The notes under the pieces: generated by a model
Database searches by the model: none
The model's input: only the letters and a program-made list of their open reading frames with translations
Told to the model about the DNA's origin: nothing
Made by a program: the position numbers and the translations under genes
NCBI GenBank assembly: GCA_030737875.1
Contig: CM060910.1
Coordinates: 635,363,303-635,427,302, forward strand
Origin: Allium sativum
Taxonomy: Eukaryota > Streptophyta > Magnoliopsida > Asparagales > Amaryllidaceae
Length of the DNA stretch: 64,000 bases
Reading direction: 5' to 3'
In this document: piece after piece, positions 35,677 to 47,596 of the stretch
How positions within the stretch are numbered: the stretch's first letter is position 1
Layout of the letters: every line of letters starts with the position of its first letter

Positions 35677-38600
35677 TTAGATATATAGAACACATCATGC
35701 GTACCAGACAAGCATTTTGCTAACTTTACTCGATAAGCCAACGGTTCAATTCTCTCAAGAATATGAAACGGTCCAATATATCGCGGAGCTAACTTTCTTT
35801 TTTCCCAAATCCAATAAATCCTTTCATTGGAGATACTTTTAGAAATACGGAATCTCCAACCGCAAACTCTAAAGATCTTCTTCTTCGATCAGCATAGCAC
35901 TTCTGTCGATCCTGAACCATTTTTAGCTTCTTCTTAATAAAGTCCACTTTCTCTGTTGCATCTCTGATCATATCAGGTCTAAGAACAAGTCTATCCCCAA
36001 GCTTAACCCAACATAGTAGTGATTTGCATGGACGACCATATAGTGCTTCAAATGTTGCCATCTTAATACTAACTCGATAACTATTGTTATAAGAAAATTC
36101 AACGAACGACAAATGATTTCCTTATGAACCTCCAAAATAAGGAACATATGCTCGCAACAAGTCTTTCCAAATCCTGTTAACTCTTTCTGTTTGTCTGCCT
36201 GATTGTGGATGATAGGAAGTGATAAAGTTTAACTTAGTTCCCAAAGCATCTTGAAAGTTTCCCCAAAATGACTGGTGAAGATAGTGTCACGATCACTCAC
36301 GATGCTATTTGGAATTCCATGTAACCGAATGATTTCCCTGATATATAACTCTGTTAAACAAGCAACAGTCCTAAAATACTTTACTGCGATAAAACGGGCA
36401 CTTTTAGTTAGGTGATCTACAATAACCCATATTCCTTTATTTCCTTTGCGAGTGCGAGGTAAACAATCGATGAAGTCCATCGAAACTTGATCCCACTCCC
36501 ATTTTGGTATTTCTAGAGGCTGAAGTAATCTTGGAGTCTTCTGCTGATCACTTTTTATTTGTTGACAAGTGGCACATCAGCTGACATAAATAGATATGTC
36601 CCTTTTTATCGTTTTTCATCAAAAAAATGTGCTTGATAACACGGTACATCTTATTAACTCCTGGATGGATGCCAAACTTGGACTTATGGCATTCATCCAA
36701 ATCCTTTTGCTTAAGCTTCTTAATATTCGGGACACGGATTCTTCCCTTTAACCTTATGATACCCTTATCATCAATTTCAAAGCTTGTCTTTTCACCTAGT
36801 TGAATTCTTCTAACAATTCCCTATAAAAAATCATCCTTTCTTTGCTTGCAGGCAATCTTCTCTAGGAGAGTCGGAGTGATAACCAAGTAGGCAAGGACAA
36901 CATACTTTCGACTAAAGGCATCTGCAACAACGTTGGCTTTTCCAGGGGCATACTGGATATCTAAATCGTAAGATGCTAGAAACTTGATGTCTCAAACTCA
37001 AATCCTTTGGAGTGAACAAGAACTTCAGGGGTTAGTGGCTAGTGTACAACTCAATTTTTTCTCCAAGCAGGTAGTGTCTCCAATTATTCAAAGCAAATAT
37101 CACTGTGAGCAACTCCAAATCATGAGTTGGATAATTCCTTTCGTGCAGTCTCAATTGTTTGCTTACATAAACGATCACTCTGCCTTCTTGCATTAAAACG
37201 TCACCAACTCGCTCTTTACGAGCATCCGTACAAGCGAATAATCCTTTATTTCCATTAATAATAGTCAGTACTGGGGCAGTGGTTAATCTTTTCTTCAATT
37301 CATTAAAGGGTTCTTCACATTTGGTGGACCAATCAAATTTGACATTCTTCATGGTTAACTTTGTCAAAGGAGAGGCTATTTTTGAGAAATCTTGAACAAA
37401 CCTTCGGTAGTATCCAGCCAATCCTAAGAAACTTCTGACTTCCTTCGGGGTCATAGGTTGTTTCCAATCTAAAATAACGGAAATCTTTCCCGAATCCACT
37501 AAGATTCCCGTTTCAGATACAATATGCTTGAGAAATTTTACTTCTCTTTTCCAAAAGTGGCATTTGGAAAGTTTAGCTTTAAAAAAAATTCTTCTCAATA
37601 TTTCTTGGGCAATCCTCAAATGCTCAATGTGTTCTTCCTCGGTTTTAGAATTGACCAGGGTGTCATCACTAAAGATTAACACGAATTTATTTAACATGTA
37701 ACATAATGCTCGAGTCATCCGGTCCACAAAATAGGCGGGGGCATTTGTCAATCCGAATAGCATTACTAGCCATTCATAAAAGGTATCGGGTCCACGGAAA
37801 CCATTTAAATTGATACAATCCTCTGCAATTCTCAATTGATGTAAACCGGTAGCCAAGTCCATCTTAGAGAAGAATCAAGCACCACTTAACTGGTCAAATA
37901 GGTCATCTCTATGAGGCGACATGTATTTATTTTTAAGGGTTTGTTTATTAAGGTCTCAATAGTCAACACACAACCTCAAGGAACTTTTGGACTTTGCTAC
38001 GAATACTACAGCCGATCCCCAACTTGAATGGCTAGGTCAAATAAATCCATTTTTTCAAAAGATCTTGGATTTGCTAATTTAGCTCTTCCCTTTCTTTCGG
38101 GGCCATTCTATGACTAGGATGGACTACGGGTCTAGCATTGGGTACTAAATCGATTCTAAACTCAATTTCTCTATGTGGAGGAAGGCTATTGACTTATTCA
38201 AATACATCGGGAAAAACCCTAGCGATAGGTATGGTTTCTAGGTCGGTGCTAGGGAAACCTAGGGTGTACATTAAGCTATCTCTTTTCGAGCTATGGCCTA
38301 CACATGATATTTTGATAAAATTTCCTAGACTTGTTTTTACCAGTGCTTTTCTATTTACACAGTCTAATTTGGCCTCATACTTATTTAACCAATCCACTCG
38401 AAGTATAATATCAAATTCATCGAAATCAAGGGTAAACAGGTTGAAAGGGAAATCATAATGTGAATAAGAGATAGGAACACTTTTACAATACAAACATAGG
38501 CTAGTGGGTCCTCATACAGATTACTTACAAACAGAGGTTCGTCAACAAATTTGGGTTTAAGTTTTAAATCTTCTACAAGTGGTTTTGAAATAAAACTATG

Positions 38601-39489
38601 TGGGCATCAGTGTCGAACAGAACTCGAACTAATTTATCAAAAACAAAAATATTATCTTCCAAAACATCTTTCCCTTTATCATTCCTTAAAGTCGAGGGCT
38701 CATCCTTGATAGCATAGACCTTTTCCACTTCATCTTTCTTCATTACGGACGGCCTCTGATCATGTGTCTTGGTTTGTGGCAGTAAAAACATTCTGGGGTT
38801 CCTTGGTTTGGCTTCCCCAACTTCTTCGGCCTCTTACAATCACGGGAATAGTGACCTTTCTCTTGGCAATTGTAGCAGGTGACTTTCTTAAGATAGTCTT
38901 CCTTAGCTCCCATCTTTGCTTTATTCTGCCAAGGATTCTTTCCATCAAACTTTCTCTTCTTTCCGTTTCCTCCACTATTTCATTCCTTTACTTCAGTACC
39001 TTTCTGCTTATCGATGGTGGCATACCTATATCCCATACCTACTAAGTTAACGAATGAATGCTTGATGTGCGCAGTCATCCTCTCGTGGTACTTCTGTTTC
39101 ATTCCCTAAAAATCTTTCATTTTTCTTCAGTGGGGTGTCTATTAGTTCACGTCCAAAGCGAGAAATCTTGTTGAACTTATTCAGGTATTCCTCAAATGAC
39201 ATATCACCTTGCTTATGACCCAAAAATTCTTTCTACACTATGGAAACCCCTGCTGAAGGCATGTAACATTCTTTAAAAACTTCTTTGAAAACTTATTTGA
39301 TATCCTTCCATGAAGAGTCATCTTCTGATTTCCCTTGGATTATAGTTTCCCACCAAATTTCGCGTAATTCTTGTTCGGAACTGGAAGACTGTTTTGAGTC
39401 GGGGCTTGAATTGTAGTCTCATTAACTGCCATAGCATCTCGACCATTGGTGGTGGTACTGCTTCCTCCTCTATGTCCTCTACTGCTCAT
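35677..39489 (-). pseudogene. Ty3/gypsy gag-pol, degenerate
   Basis: gag starts at the ATG complementing 39487-39489 (MSSRGHRGGSSTTTNGRD). A gag core follows, with GDMSFEEYLNKFNKISRFGR near 39170, and a zinc knuckle CYNCQEKGHYSRDC at 38836-38877. Protease is near 38610 with DTDA in place of DTGA, and IILRVDWL lies near 38400. Reverse transcriptase runs from about 38050 to 37400: CVDY followed by a TGA stop, FSKMDLATG, and FSDD where the F-[IV]-D-D catalytic box is expected (about 37665). RNase H ends near 37032. Integrase has CATCQQIKSDQQK (about 36570), MDFIDCLPR, VSDRD and YNNSYRVSIKMATFEALYGR, ending HDVFYISN at the Helitron. A mutated protease and a lost RT aspartate neighbour mean it is inactive. 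Confidence 0.9.
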
Positions 39490-39667
39490 TTTCTACAATT
39501 TGAGTATAGTATGAAAATGCTGTTAGACGTTCGGATGAATTACCTAAGGATTCATGAAATAGTTTAAACTCTTTTCATTGGATTATACTCATTATAGGGT
39601 ATTACTAAACCCATCTCTAATGAGCTATCTAATTATTTATACCCCCAAAGCCTTGTATAAACCAAAG

Positions 39668-39679
39668 CTCTGATACCAA
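39668..39679 (-). promoter_or_regulatory. tRNA-Met primer binding site of the minus gypsy element
   Basis: The minus strand reads TTGGTATCAGAGC immediately inside the 5' LTR end (complement of GCTCTGATACCAA). It primes minus-strand DNA synthesis from initiator tRNA-Met. Confidence 0.9.
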
Positions 39680-39680
39680 C

Positions 39681-41024
39681 CGCGACGACCTAGAATTTTA
39701 ACCCTCGAACTTTGGCACTTAATATCTTCTTGTATTCAAAATGCCGGAGATTCAAGTGTCGGATTTCTGGTTGTCTGGGGATATAACACATCACAATGAA
39801 ACAAAAACCACTCATTTATATAGCATGAGATACATTACAGTTTACAACAGATACAAAATCTGAGTACAACACATATCCACAACTATAGAATAACAAAAGA
39901 ACAGCAGAAACTGACTAAACGAGGTGAATTCAAAAACAAACTTCATCTTCACCTGGATAGCTCCAAATAGCAGATGTCCACAAAATAAGATGCACCAAAT
40001 AAAATAGCTAAAGATACTCCACAACAACATCAACTCCATGAAATCAAAAGATGCACTAGAAAAACTCCAGGACACAAGCTCCAAACATTGCTACTAAACT
40101 GACACTAGGCTGCCCATGCCAAAAATTATGGGCACCCAGATTTTTATGGGAAAAATAAATAACTCTGAATCAATCATGGGACAGGCGTGAGAACCCAATG
40201 TATTTGTTATATGCAATAAAATTCGCAGTGCTTTTTAAGAAAATGAAACTAATATAAAGTCTCGCAGCACAACACAATGGAAATGCACATTTGGGCGAGG
40301 TTTCTCCTTATGATACTAAAAAATGCTTGATATGCAAAAAAATTTGATATTATTATTAGTGCAGTGTGAAAATCAATTTTGCAAATGAATGTATCAATCA
40401 TAGCCAACATAATACCTTATCCCATTATGTTGACATTTTCTTACTAGCAACCAGTAGGCCATACAACTAAAATCGTAAAGGCTCGTAGTGAAGATTGGGT
40501 TTCCAACAAATGACCAGGCAAAGGAATTTCCTTATCCACATAGGCTCATAAAGTCATCTTCTGGCCTTACTATCCTTTAAACGGGATCCCGCATCATCAA
40601 CAACTACAAAAGTAGAAGTTTCCACATAGGTAATACCTAGGATCTATACCATAGTACACCTTTTATCCAGAAGGAAATGACTACCCACATCCTCGCTACA
40701 TCTTTTCCTATTTTGGCCATTACCGGGGTGTGAGGCTTGCTGAAGTCACAATATACACAAATATACGCTTCAGTAAACCATGCTTTGATCATCCATAGCT
40801 CATCACTTAAGTATGCCACATTGTCCATTCACCATATATAATTGGTATCTACCAATATATTACATCTAAGCTCATACGTCTCAAAGAAAGGTATTAAGCT
40901 AAGAGAATAAGTTCTCCGCCACCAAACAGATATATATTTAATAAAGATCAGTTGCTATGTAGTCAATTACAATGTCTGACATATAATCCACACAATTTCG
41001 TTCTGGGTTTGAATGAAACTGAAA
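39681..41024 (-). repeat. 5' LTR of the minus gypsy element (truncated)
   Basis: Matches 20494-about 21930 of the 3' LTR in the same orientation, for example 'caaaatgccggagattca' and 'tggttgtctggggatataac'. The end at the primer site reads ...GGTCGTCGCG instead of GGTCGTCACA. It breaks off near 41011-41024, where the LTR of the plus gypsy element starts; about 2.1 kb of LTR is missing. Confidence 0.8.
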
Positions 41025-42587
41025 TCACTGAAATATGCATACGAATGAAACTGGATTAAATTGGGAATGATTGGGAATGGTAATTTGGGGGCATAACTTT
41101 TACTATGAATCATGACTGGGATTTGGAGGCACAAACTATACTGTGAAATATGACTAAAATTTAGGGAATATCTTAGACTATGAATTATGACTCGTGGTTT
41201 GGGGCATATAAATCTGTAGGCTTAATTAAAAGATTAAGGGAATATGTTAATCAAATTGTAATAATTAACCTGATAAATCGGTGGGGGTTGTATACATATA
41301 ATCTGTGTCTTGTTTAATCTATGGGTGGGGTCAATTAAACATGTTGAAACTGTTGGGTTAAATAAAACTATTAAATCTTTGGGTGGTCATAAGAACCCAT
41401 TAAACATAACCTGTTTCATTTGTTGGGGTTATCTGAGCTTGTTAATTTGTTAGGCATAACCTATCAAAATCCTAGTTTGTTGGGGATACAAACCTAAGGG
41501 GCAGCTTATGTCATTTGTTGTGAGGGGCCCATATGAGTCAGTAACTCATTCTGGTATTAAAGGGGGACCCCGCACTAGGTAGGGGTCAGGGTACGCTTAC
41601 TGAACTGATTATAAGAGGTTCATTTGGGGACAGGTGTTCTGATGGCGCATTCCAATGGACTCATGTGAGTGCATGGGTCCGACTTGCTTGGGAAAATAAG
41701 CTACTATAACACCTGTAAATAGGTCTGTGTCCTTCTGGTGGTTGCCACTTTAGGAAGTAATACACTCTATTGTAGGGCTGACATAGGATATTTACGTGTT
41801 AGGGAGCCTATCGCTGGGGGTAGTAATTAGGGTACATCTAGTCCTATTTAGGTACCTGTTATTTTTGTTTGGAGTAATACCCGTTATTTCTGTTTGGGGT
41901 AAAACCTGTTGCTAGAAGTACACCTAAGTCTACCATTTATGTTTTTGCTGGGGATCATTCTGTTTATGTTAAGTAATTGGAAAACACTTAATTTGGTATA
42001 CTAGTAATGGTACAGAGAAAGTAATTGAGAAGCATAGTTTATCCTATCCATCCTGTTTTTACATGTCATCTACTATAGTTATCTCTCATCTAGTTTATTT
42101 ACAGTCATGATACTTGTACTTATTTATGTGCTAAACGTCACTGGACTCGCCAGACTTTATGTCTAACCCGTTTTGTTTCCTTTTCTCTCTCTTCCTTCCC
42201 CCTCCAAGTTCTTAAAATGGGAACGCTCATGCTTGATTAGGACTCTCTCTTCTGTTTCAGCTTGGATTTGGATTTGCTTCGATGTATCGCTTTGATTATT
42301 TGTCTACTTGTTTATGGCTACTTATGGGGATTATGATTTTACATTTCTGTACTCCAATGGTTTCTAGTGCAAGATAGTTGTTTCTATTTGATGTATTTTG
42401 TTCCAGTATTTTAGTCTGGTTTTGTAACTGGATTTTGAAACCACGATGTTTTCTATTGGAAAATTTTAAATTTCCACTGCTATTTTATACATCTGTCTTG
42501 TGAGACTCTGTTCTGTTTACCTATAACGCTTCACGGAACTTAATACATTCTATTAAAGAGTGACATTAACGGACGTGGGGTGTCACA
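41025..42587 (+). repeat. 5' LTR of the plus gypsy element (truncated at its 5' end)
   Basis: Starts mid-LTR at ATCACTGAAATATGC, equivalent to about 49876 in the 3' LTR, and ends GGGGTGTCACA before the primer site. About 0.9 kb of the 5' end is missing. Confidence 0.85.
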
Positions 42588-42589
42588 TT

Positions 42590-42601
42590 TGGTATCAGAG
42601 C
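42590..42601 (+). promoter_or_regulatory. tRNA-Met primer binding site
   Basis: TGGTATCAGAGC two bases after the LTR end ...GTCACA: perfect match to the 3' end of plant initiator tRNA-Met as a primer. Confidence 0.95.
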
Positions 42602-42765
42602 TGAAGGTTACAAGATCGGATAAAAGGTTTTGAAAATTGTTTTCAAAAGGTTTCAAAATGAAAGTATTTCAAAGAAAAGTCTATTTTTGAAAAAAAATAT
42701 TCCCCAAATCCATGAAAAATATCGTTCGATTCTCTATTTGAATCTTTTTTCCATTTCTTTTCAGC

Positions 42766-43596
42766 ATGTCTGGGGAACCGAATATTCCCAAGGCCAAGCA
42801 GACTCCCCTCCCCCAGCTGCAGCCGTTGTTCCTCCTCCTCCGCGAGCGGATAATTTCTCTAAGATATGCAAGTATTTCTGTGCTATGGGAGGAAAGCCAT
42901 TCCGAGGAACTGAGAACTTTATGGAAGCACGAAATTGGCTAAACGAGACGGAGAACTTGGGCTTTTTGTGGTTAATGACCGTAGAAAGGTACAGTAGGTT
43001 GCATGTCAGCTTAAGGACGAGGCTTCATTCTGGTGGGAAGTAACGCAAGCAGGGCGTCCAGTGGAAACTTGGGATGATTTCCGACAGAGCTTGAGATGAA
43101 GTTTCTTTCTCAAGCAGAAGAGAGTATGCAAATGGAAAGTTTTCTGGCACTTAAGCAAGGAAATATGTCTGTCAAAGAGTATGTCAATAAGTTCAATCAG
43201 TTGGCAAGGTTTGGTTTGAAGCTAGTGAATACTCTGCACAAGAAAGCATTACGGTTTGCAAAAGGATTGAAACAATCCCTTCAAATATTGGCATTATCTC
43301 ACATTTCGATGGTGGCTACTTTTGAGAGACTGGTTGATATGAGATTGATGCACGAAGATGGAAAAGAGGAGAAAAAGGAGGATAAGACTGATGGTACACA
43401 AAACAAGAAAGTGTGGCCCAAGAAAGAACAACAAAAGAAGGGCGGAAAGAACAATAAAGCACAAGGCAAGAAGAAATGTCATGGTTGTAGGAGCTTGGGT
43501 CATTTGGTCAAAGATTGTAGAAAAAGGAAGAACGCTTGCTTCCAATGTGGTGAGGTCGGACACTATTCTAGGGAGTGCCCGAAGAAGCAAGGATAG
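42766..43596 (+). pseudogene. Gypsy gag, frameshifted
   Basis: ATG at 42766 (MSGEPNIPKAKQTPLP). The frame then shifts to one with a Pro-rich linker, followed by FSKICKYFCAMGGKPFRGTE and ARNWLNETENL, the usual start of the retrotransposon gag domain. LKDEASFWWE and VETWDDFRQSL lie in yet another frame. 43096-43596 is open and holds the capsid end (NMSVKEYVNKFNQLARFG), a Lys-rich linker and two CCHC knuckles, CHGCRSLGHLVKDC and CFQCGEVGHYSREC (43477-43577). Gag forms the particle and packages RNA; the frameshifts and a stop near 43096 prevent that here. Confidence 0.9.
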
Positions 43597-43626
43597 GGCC
43601 AAAGGGCAGGATCTTCTGGTGGGCAG

Positions 43627-46600
43627 ATGCATGCTCTTGAGGCCAGTTTACCGGACAGAGGTAGTAAAGTTTCTGTTGAAGGTTTGATTTATCTTTTCGA
43701 TCATCCTGTTAGGACTCTTACTGATTCGGGCACTTCTCACTCTTTTACATGTGATTCTGTAGTTGAGTCTTTGCACCTTTGTACTAGTATTTTTTCTGAT
43801 CTCGTTATTGTCTTAAAACCCATTGGGGGAACGACTCATCTATCTATGATTTGTCGGGGTTTGAGGATATTTGTGTTGGACGTCGAGTTTGAGTGCGACG
43901 CATATGTGCTTGGTTTTATGGGCTATGGTCTGATTCTAAGGATGGAATGGATAGCCATGTATTGTGCCATTCTGTACTGTGAGAGGAGGGTCGTTAGACT
44001 TTTGACTTCCCGAGGGAGGACTCTCGAGATTTCCTGTGACCCAAAGGGATCTGGTATGCTTAGTTTCCTAGAATCACTTTATGCTTCTGTCGATGATTTG
44101 CGATCAGTACCTGTTATCTGTGAGTATCTGGATGTTTTTGAGGAGGTTAGGGGATTACCTCCGAGGCACGAGATTGATTTCCTGATATACTTGGCGGATT
44201 CTGCGAAGCCAGTCGCACTGCCTATGCGCCACATGGCTCCTAGGGAAAGGAGGGAGTTTAGCAAGTAAGTAAGGGAGCTACTTAAGAAGGGGTTTATTAG
44301 GCGAAGCATATCAGAATGGGGTGCTCCAATCGTCTTTGCAATTAAGTCAGATGGCTCGTTTTGCTTATGTGTGGATTACATGTAGTTGAATAAGCTCACT
44401 AAGAGGAATATGCACCCACTTCCGAGGATTGACGATCTGTTTGACTAGTTTGTTGGTGCATCTGTTTTCTCGCAGTTAGACTTGGCCATGGGGTTTCATC
44501 AGTTGAGGGTGGCCGAGAAAACCATAGGAAAGACCGCTTTTAGAACTCCAAATGGTTTCTTTGAGTGGCTAGTCATGCTTTTTGGGTTGACGAATGCACC
44601 CGCATATTTTGTGGATCTGATGAGTATGGTTTTCCAGGAGTTTCTGAATAAGTTCATTATGGTCTTTGTTGATGACATTCTGATCTTCTCGAAGAGCATG
44701 GCCTACATTTAGGGGAGGTTTTGAGGACTTTTCGAGCACCCTAGCTTAAGGCGAAATTCTCCAAATGTCACTTCTGGAGAAAGGAAGTAAGATTTATAGG
44801 GAATGTGGTATCCAAGGATGGGATAGAGGCGGATCCCGCGAAAGTAGTTGCAGTTCAAGATTGGAAGGTTCCAAAGAATGCAATGGAGGTAAGGATTTTT
44901 CTCGGTTTAGCGGGCTGTTATAGGAAGTTTATCAAGGACTTCGCAAAAATATGAGCCCTACTCACCAGACTGACGAAGAAGAATCTGACCTTTTCATGGA
45001 GCATTGACTGTGAGGATGCTTTTCAATGATTAAAGAGGGCTCTGACAAACGCCCCAGTTTTGACTTGCCTGATGGGAATAAACTATTCACAATGTACACT
45101 GATGCATGTGGTACATGACTTGGTGCTATCTTGATGCAAGAGGGAAGGGGTAGTGTGTTATGGTAATAGACAGTTGAGAGTTCATGAGAAGAATTACCAT
45201 ACCCATGATTTGGAGTTGGCTGCTATAGTATTTGTGCTCAAGACTTGGTGACATTATCTACTTGGAGAGAGATTCAAGTTGTACACAGATCATAAATCTC
45301 TCAAGTATCTGTTCTCGCATAGGGATCTCAACTTGAGACAACAGAGATGGATGGAGTTCCTAAAGCCCTATGATTTTGAGATTTCTTATACCCCTAGCAA
45401 GGATAATGTGGTAGCGGACGCATTGAGTAGGCAGAGGATGACTTTGAGTCCTCTATTCGAAAGAGGCGGAGCTTGGAGTACATATCGACCTTCGATTTTA
45501 GGCCATCTACAGATCTTACATCTGGTTTATTGGCATCCTTAGAGGTGCGACCTACTCTTATGGATCAGATAGGATCTTCACAGTGAGAGGACCCATAGGT
45601 AGAAGACATCTTGGACAGGCTTAGTAGAGGGAAGACTTCTAGTCACCTTAGTAGATATTCCACAGAGTGATAGAGGGTGATTGCGACGAGATGGAAGGCT
45701 TTGTGTTCCCCGAGTTAGGAGTCTGTTGAAGATAGTCCTTGAGGAAGCCCATCATTCTAGGATGACTATCCATCAAGGCAGTGATAAGATGTATAGAGAT
45801 ATGAAGAGGGTTTTATTTTGAGCTGGAATGAAGAAAGATGTAGCAGAGTTTGTCTCTCGATGTTTAGTTTGCCAGCAAGTTAAAGCTGAGCAGAGGAAGC
45901 CTGGAAGTTTGCTTCATCCTTTGGAGGACCCACAGTGGAAGTGGGAGAGCGTCTCTATGGATTTCATCGATGGTTCTCCTAGATCGAGGAAAGGAAAACC
46001 AGTATTTGGGTTATAGTAGACAGACTTACTAAGAATGCTCATTTCATTCCTGTTAAGAATAAGAGAACGACAACATGGTTGGCATCAGTTTATCTTCGTG
46101 AGATAGTCCGTCTACATGGAGTACCTTCTAGTATTGTGAGTGATCGTGACCTCATTTTCACTAGTGAGTTCTGAAAGAGCCTGTAAGAGGCATTAGGTAC
46201 ATAGTTATGTTTAACCACCACGTATCACCCTCATACCGATGGGCAGACTGAGAGGGTGAATAGAGTTCTTGAGGATCTTTCAAGGCTATGTATCCTAGAC
46301 TTCGGAGGGACTTGGGAGGAGAATCTTCCATTGGTTGAGTTCGCCTACATCAACAGTTATCAGGCTAGTATAGGTATGGCACCCTTCGAGGCGTTGTATG
46401 GACGACCTTGTAGATCACCGACTTGTTAGTTGGAATATACAAATAGGTTTCTACTTGGACCTGAGATGATTAGAGAAACTTCAGAAAAGGTTGATCTTAT
46501 CCATTGACGCTTGAAGATAACTCAGGACAGGCAGAAGTCCTACGCATATAGAAAAAGGACTGATATTGAGTTTGAGGTAGGAGACATGGTTTTCATCAAA

Positions 46601-47060
46601 GTATCACCTTTGAGGAATGTGGTTTGCTTTGCATCTGTTGGGAAGTTAGCGATAATGTTCGTATGGTCATTTCTCATAGTGGAAAGGATAGGTCAAATGG
46701 CCTATATCGTAAAGCTACCAGAGAGATTGGCGGGTGTTCATGATGTTTTCCACGTTTCTCATTTGCGAAAGTGTCTGCACGATACAGCAGAGGTAGTTGA
46801 GCCGAGCATGCTTGAGGAAGTAGAGATAGAACGGGAGGCAACAGTTAGATGAGTTCTTACCCGTATACTTGGATCAGAGGTTAAGAAGCTTCGCAGCCGA
46901 AAAATCAAATTGATGAAAGTTCAATGGGGAGAAGACTACGAAGATGCAACTTGGGAAACTGAAGACAAGATCCGAGCTTTGTACCCTTTTATTTTCAAGG
47001 GTATGGTCTTAACTTCTTTTTCCAAGCTTTTATTCATACTTGCTTCTGTCATTTGAGTAT
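43627..47060 (+). pseudogene. Gypsy pol (protease, RT, RNase H, integrase, chromodomain-like), degenerate
   Basis: The protease keeps DSGTSHSF near 43723. RT starts around 44150 (RGLPPRHEIDF) and runs through stops after FSK (44265), CVDYM and DLFD. It has intact SQLDLAMGFHQLRVAE and the FVDDIL catalytic box (44664). RNase H has [13 protein letters not shown] (about 45276), [12 protein letters not shown] and a TGA in KTW-stop-HYLLG. Integrase has a zinc-finger part CLVCQQVKAEQRKPGS, then MDFIDG, VSDRD, TTTYHPHTDGQTERVNR and FEALYGRPCRS. The end has LAGVHDVFHVSHLRK and a chromodomain-like VQWGEDYEDATWETE (about 46920). More than ten stops or shifts; several stops are TGA or TAG where CGA or CAG would fit. 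Confidence 0.9.
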
Positions 47061-47584
47061 ATCCTATTGATCGAATCTTCAACCTTTTGGTAGGGAAACC
47101 AATGGATGTAAACATTGTTTGAAACATGTTATGTTTGATGGATGCAAGTGCATGCAAGTGTTTGCTAGTGGTTGCTCATGGATGCATATACACACACACT
47201 AGGCACTAGATCGGCTCAATCACTTACATATTGCATATGGATGCGTGTGCATTTTAATTTTTTATGGATGGAAATGATTGTATCAATATATGGATGTCGC
47301 ATTTGGGTGGATGGTTGTGCATACATATAGCGTTTACATGATATACTAGGACTATTTGCATACATATTGGATTCATGGCACTAACATACACTGTATTAAG
47401 GAGGTCGACTGAATTTTTCGCATTAGCATAGGGACATATACAAACACCTACGCATATGTTCATACAAGCATTAGAATTCTTTTAAGGGCAATGGATGCCT
47501 GTGATTAATGGATGAGTATATGGTTGATGGATATTAGGATAAACATTCTTCTTAACTTAGAGATTTTGGGGACGAAATCCTTTT

Positions 47585-47596
47585 AGTATGGGAGAA
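47585..47596 (+). promoter_or_regulatory. Polypurine tract of the plus gypsy element
   Basis: AGTATGGGAGAA directly before TGTATCACC, preceded by the 'ggggacgaaatcc' box. Confidence 0.85.

Larger units (their letters stand above)
20494..41024 (-). mobile_element. Ty3/gypsy element (minus), split by a Helitron and truncated at its 5' LTR
   Basis: One element in pieces. On the minus strand these are the 5' LTR (41024-39681, truncated), primer site, gag-pol (39489-35677), an interruption (35676-24393), the last part of pol (24392-about 24170), a purine tract and the 3' LTR (24063-20494). The two pol pieces are complementary: one stops at HDVFYISN and the other resumes LRKYVHDP, giving HDVFYISNLRKYVHDP when joined. 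Integrase C-terminus and chromodomain-like tail suggest a Tekay/Del-type chromovirus. The LTR segments differ by roughly 12-15% by eye, so the insertion is old. Without the inserts it would be about 4.3 kb internal plus two LTRs of about 3.6 kb. Confidence 0.75.

Noticed and set aside
38138..39045. Plus-strand open frames opposite the minus gypsy gag/protease
   Set aside because: Antisense shadows of the clearly homologous minus-strand gag-pol.
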